Part shown: positions 62,383-64,000 of the stretch, piece after piece | How positions within the stretch are numbered: position 1 is the first letter of the stretch | Layout: each line of letters begins with the position of its first letter | DNA from: Candidatus Acidiferrum typicum | GTDB lineage: Bacteria; Acidobacteriota; Terriglobia; Acidiferrales; UBA7541 | Direction of reading: 5' to 3' | NCBI GenBank assembly: GCA_002478115.1 | Contig: DLMH01000099.1 | Span: forward strand, 1 to 64,000 | Length of the DNA stretch: 64,000 nucleotides | The notes under the pieces: model-generated | Seen by the model: the letters and a program-made list of their open reading frames with translations, nothing else | Told to the model about the DNA's origin: nothing | The model's database searches: none | Program-made: the position numbers and the translations under genes

Positions 62383-64000
62383 TTAGAAAGCTATCCGGGC
62401 CATAAGTTGAATCTGCCTGGCACCCAGGGCGGAAGTTACCTTTCCGAAGGTGCCGTCAGCCATATTGCCATCGACAGGTCCAAGGTTGGGGTGGTTGAAA
62501 ACGTTCAGGAAGTCGAAGCGCAATTGGAGATTGCCTGCTTCGCCCAGCCACTTGAGGTGAGTGTTCTTGGCCACGCTCGCATCCACGTTGAACATGCCGG
62601 GATTACGGTAGCAGTTGCGCGGTTCGGTTCCTTCCGTGTCCGCCGTGGGAACCGGGAAATCGGCTGCGGTAAACAAGCCAGCCTTGTAGGCCGAACGGTT
62701 GTAAGAGACATTGCAGCCGAAACTGGGGCTGTCGGGGATGTCATAATTGTTGCCGTCATGATTGTAATCCCCTGAGGGGCTCGTGTTAACAACCCAAAAT
62801 GGGGTGCCCGTTTGGGCAACGATGACGCCGCTCAAGGACCACCCTGCTGTCAGCACTTTAGCAAAGCCGCTGGAGAATCCGGGCAGCGTATAAACGCCCG
62901 AGAGAGAGAAACGGTGACGCACATCCCAATTCGCGTCTCCGAAGTAATTGAAGTAGGCAGTTTGGTCGGGAATACCCAAGCCGCCATCCTGGTCAAACCG
63001 GGTGCCGGCCTCGGGAAAGTCCATGGCGTGAGAGAGCGTGTAGGACGCCTGGAAATTCAGATGACTGGTGGGATTCCCGCGAAGTGAAAGGATCATGGCA
63101 TTGTAGGTGGCACGATTGTTGTTGGTAACGTAGTTGATGGCCCCAAAGTTCGGATTCAACCGGGTGAGGGTGCCGTCAGCTAAACCGCTGGCAAAGCGAT
63201 TGACATCCGTACCTGTCAACGCGTCATAGGAACGTGAGCCAGAGTAGTTCGCCCCGACCACAAGTTTCCAGGGAATCTGGTGCTCCACGCCGATGACGTA
63301 GTTCACGGCGAGAGGTGGCACCATGTTCCGGTCGAGAGCCGTAACGTTTGGCGTCGAGCCAACGAGTCCGCCAGCCGGACTCACGCTGCCGGGGGTAATT
63401 GGCGGCAAGACGAAACTAAAGGGATAACTGCCCGAGCTCGACAAGGTGAAATAGTTGCCGAGGGGAGTCGCGGGACCTACGATGGGAGCATACGAAGTGT
63501 AGGTCGAGTTACTTAGGAAAGTCTGGCTGATAAGCCCTGGAGGGTTGTTGCGCATCTCATCCACGCTTTGGCCGAGAGCGACCCAGTCACGGTAAACGCC
63601 GATTCCGCCTCGGATGCTCCATTTGCCCGTCTTGGTGGGATCCCAGGCGAAGCCGAAGCGAGGACTCCAGTAGTTGGTCTGGCTGTTGGAAAATACGCCA
63701 TTCACTTTGCCGACGGTAGCGTCCGCCACCTGCTCGCTTAAAGTGCTGCCAGTGCCCAATGTCATGTTGTAGAACTGAAAGCCGGCGTTGCCCCAAGCCG
63801 TGTGATTGGTAAAGTCATCCCACCGCAAGGCGATCGTCACGGAAAGGTTCGACTTTACCTTCCAGTTGTCCTGGGCGAAGAAGCCAAAAGGATTCTCCTG
63901 CCCGCCGTAAATCACCTTTCCGGCGTCCCCCGTCAAAGGATTGTATGCGGCGAAGGAGTAGTTATAAACGTTGTCCTGGACCAAATCGAACAACGTGTTG
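62383..64000 (-). CDS. TonB-dependent receptor, C-terminal part (cut by window edge)
   Basis: At least 538 residues; the frame is open to the right edge and the N-terminus, plug and regulatory domain lie outside. It shows outer-membrane barrel strands of the Oar-like family: FGFFAQDNWKVKSNLSVTIA, LRWDDF, FSLSGVYTLPGFSSG and LQLRFDFLNVFNHPNLG, ending in QLMARIAF with a terminal Phe. The likely substrate is unknown. It is a paralogue of the receptor at 50506-54138, and lies beyond the tRNA fragment. Confidence 0.9.
   Translation of the reverse strand, partial: NTLFDLVQDNVYNYSFAAYNPLTGDAGKVIYGGQENPFGFFAQDNWKVKSNLSVTIALRWDDFTNHTAWGNAGFQFYNMTLGTGSTLSEQVADATVGKVNGVFSNSQTNYWSPRFGFAWDPTKTGKWSIRGGIGVYRDWVALGQSVDEMRNNPPGLISQTFLSNSTYTSYAPIVGPATPLGNYFTLSSSGSYPFSFVLPPITPGSVSPAGGLVGSTPNVTALDRNMVPPLAVNYVIGVEHQIPWKLVVGANYSGSRSYDALTGTDVNRFASGLADGTLTRLNPNFGAINYVTNNNRATYNAMILSLRGNPTSHLNFQASYTLSHAMDFPEAGTRFDQDGGLGIPDQTAYFNYFGDANWDVRHRFSLSGVYTLPGFSSGFAKVLTAGWSLSGVIVAQTGTPFWVVNTSPSGDYNHDGNNYDIPDSPSFGCNVSYNRSAYKAGLFTAADFPVPTADTEGTEPRNCYRNPGMFNVDASVAKNTHLKWLGEAGNLQLRFDFLNVFNHPNLGPVDGNMADGTFGKVTSALGARQIQLMARIAF

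Noticed and set aside
1..64000. CRISPR arrays, rRNA genes, phage modules and complete insertion sequences.
   Set aside because: No regularly spaced direct repeats, rRNA segments, integrase, capsid or complete DDE transposase genes were seen.

Overview
The window looks like chromosomal DNA of an acidobacterium (Acidobacteriota, probably class Terriglobia/Acidobacteriia). This is inferred from gene families, not from any rRNA marker. There are three VWFA-related proteins of the type typical of this phylum. There are also two Oar-like TonB-dependent receptors with a carboxypeptidase-regulatory N-terminus, a Ser/Thr kinase fused to a TolB-like propeller, TonB proteins with glycine-rich linkers, and moderately high GC with strong GC3 in most genes. 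No rRNA, CRISPR array, phage module or complete insertion sequence is visible.

Region by region. 0-7 kb: a secreted beta-helix protein, an M23 murein endopeptidase, a small CxxC protein, a penicillin-binding transpeptidase and recA, mostly on the minus strand. 7-10.6 kb: a REP-associated tyrosine transposase (RAYT) with three copies of its likely REP hairpin, one lying in frame inside the gene; then 3-hydroxyacyl-CoA dehydrogenase and two poorly known proteins. 10.6-12.7 kb: a broken gene remnant, then an ECF sigma factor, its ZAS anti-sigma factor and a zinc-ribbon membrane protein. 13-20.6 kb: a FAD oxidoreductase, a DinB-family protein, an orphan HicB-like antitoxin, an S41 peptidase and a UvrD-type helicase with a C-terminal Fe-S PD-(D/E)XK nuclease. 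20.6-27.3 kb: three VWFA-related secreted proteins around a kinase-propeller protein. 27.3-32 kb: RluD-type pseudouridine synthase, lspA and ileS. 32-37 kb: two TonB C-terminal proteins, a secreted protein, a TerC protein and a VOC-like protein. 37.2-39.8 kb: an amylo-alpha-1,6-glucosidase preceded by a truncated GH63-like glucosidase domain. 40.3-43.3 kb: a lipoprotein beta-propeller gene broken by one amber codon.

The most coherent system lies at 44.9-61.6 kb and has the parts of a nucleoside-scavenging locus: deoC, an unknown 151-residue protein, a didomain aldehyde dehydrogenase, a secreted nucleoside hydrolase, a TonB-dependent receptor, ribokinase, pyrimidine-nucleoside phosphorylase, a NupC/CNT permease, purine-nucleoside phosphorylase, cytidine deaminase and a secreted amidohydrolase of the SAH/MTA deaminase group. 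Together they could take up nucleosides across both membranes, split off bases, and route ribose to ribose-5-phosphate and deoxyribose to glyceraldehyde-3-phosphate plus acetaldehyde, which the aldehyde dehydrogenase would oxidise. Phosphopentomutase is not in the window.

The locus is followed by the 3' half of a tRNA-Gln gene (minus strand, 61666-61706) without a matching 5' half, which may be a displaced attachment-site scar. A second TonB-dependent receptor runs off the right edge. Several repeat families are scattered between genes: the RAYT-linked hairpin, hairpins with a GTAGGG foot, a 100-bp cruciform element (two copies) and a 114-180-bp relative (two copies).
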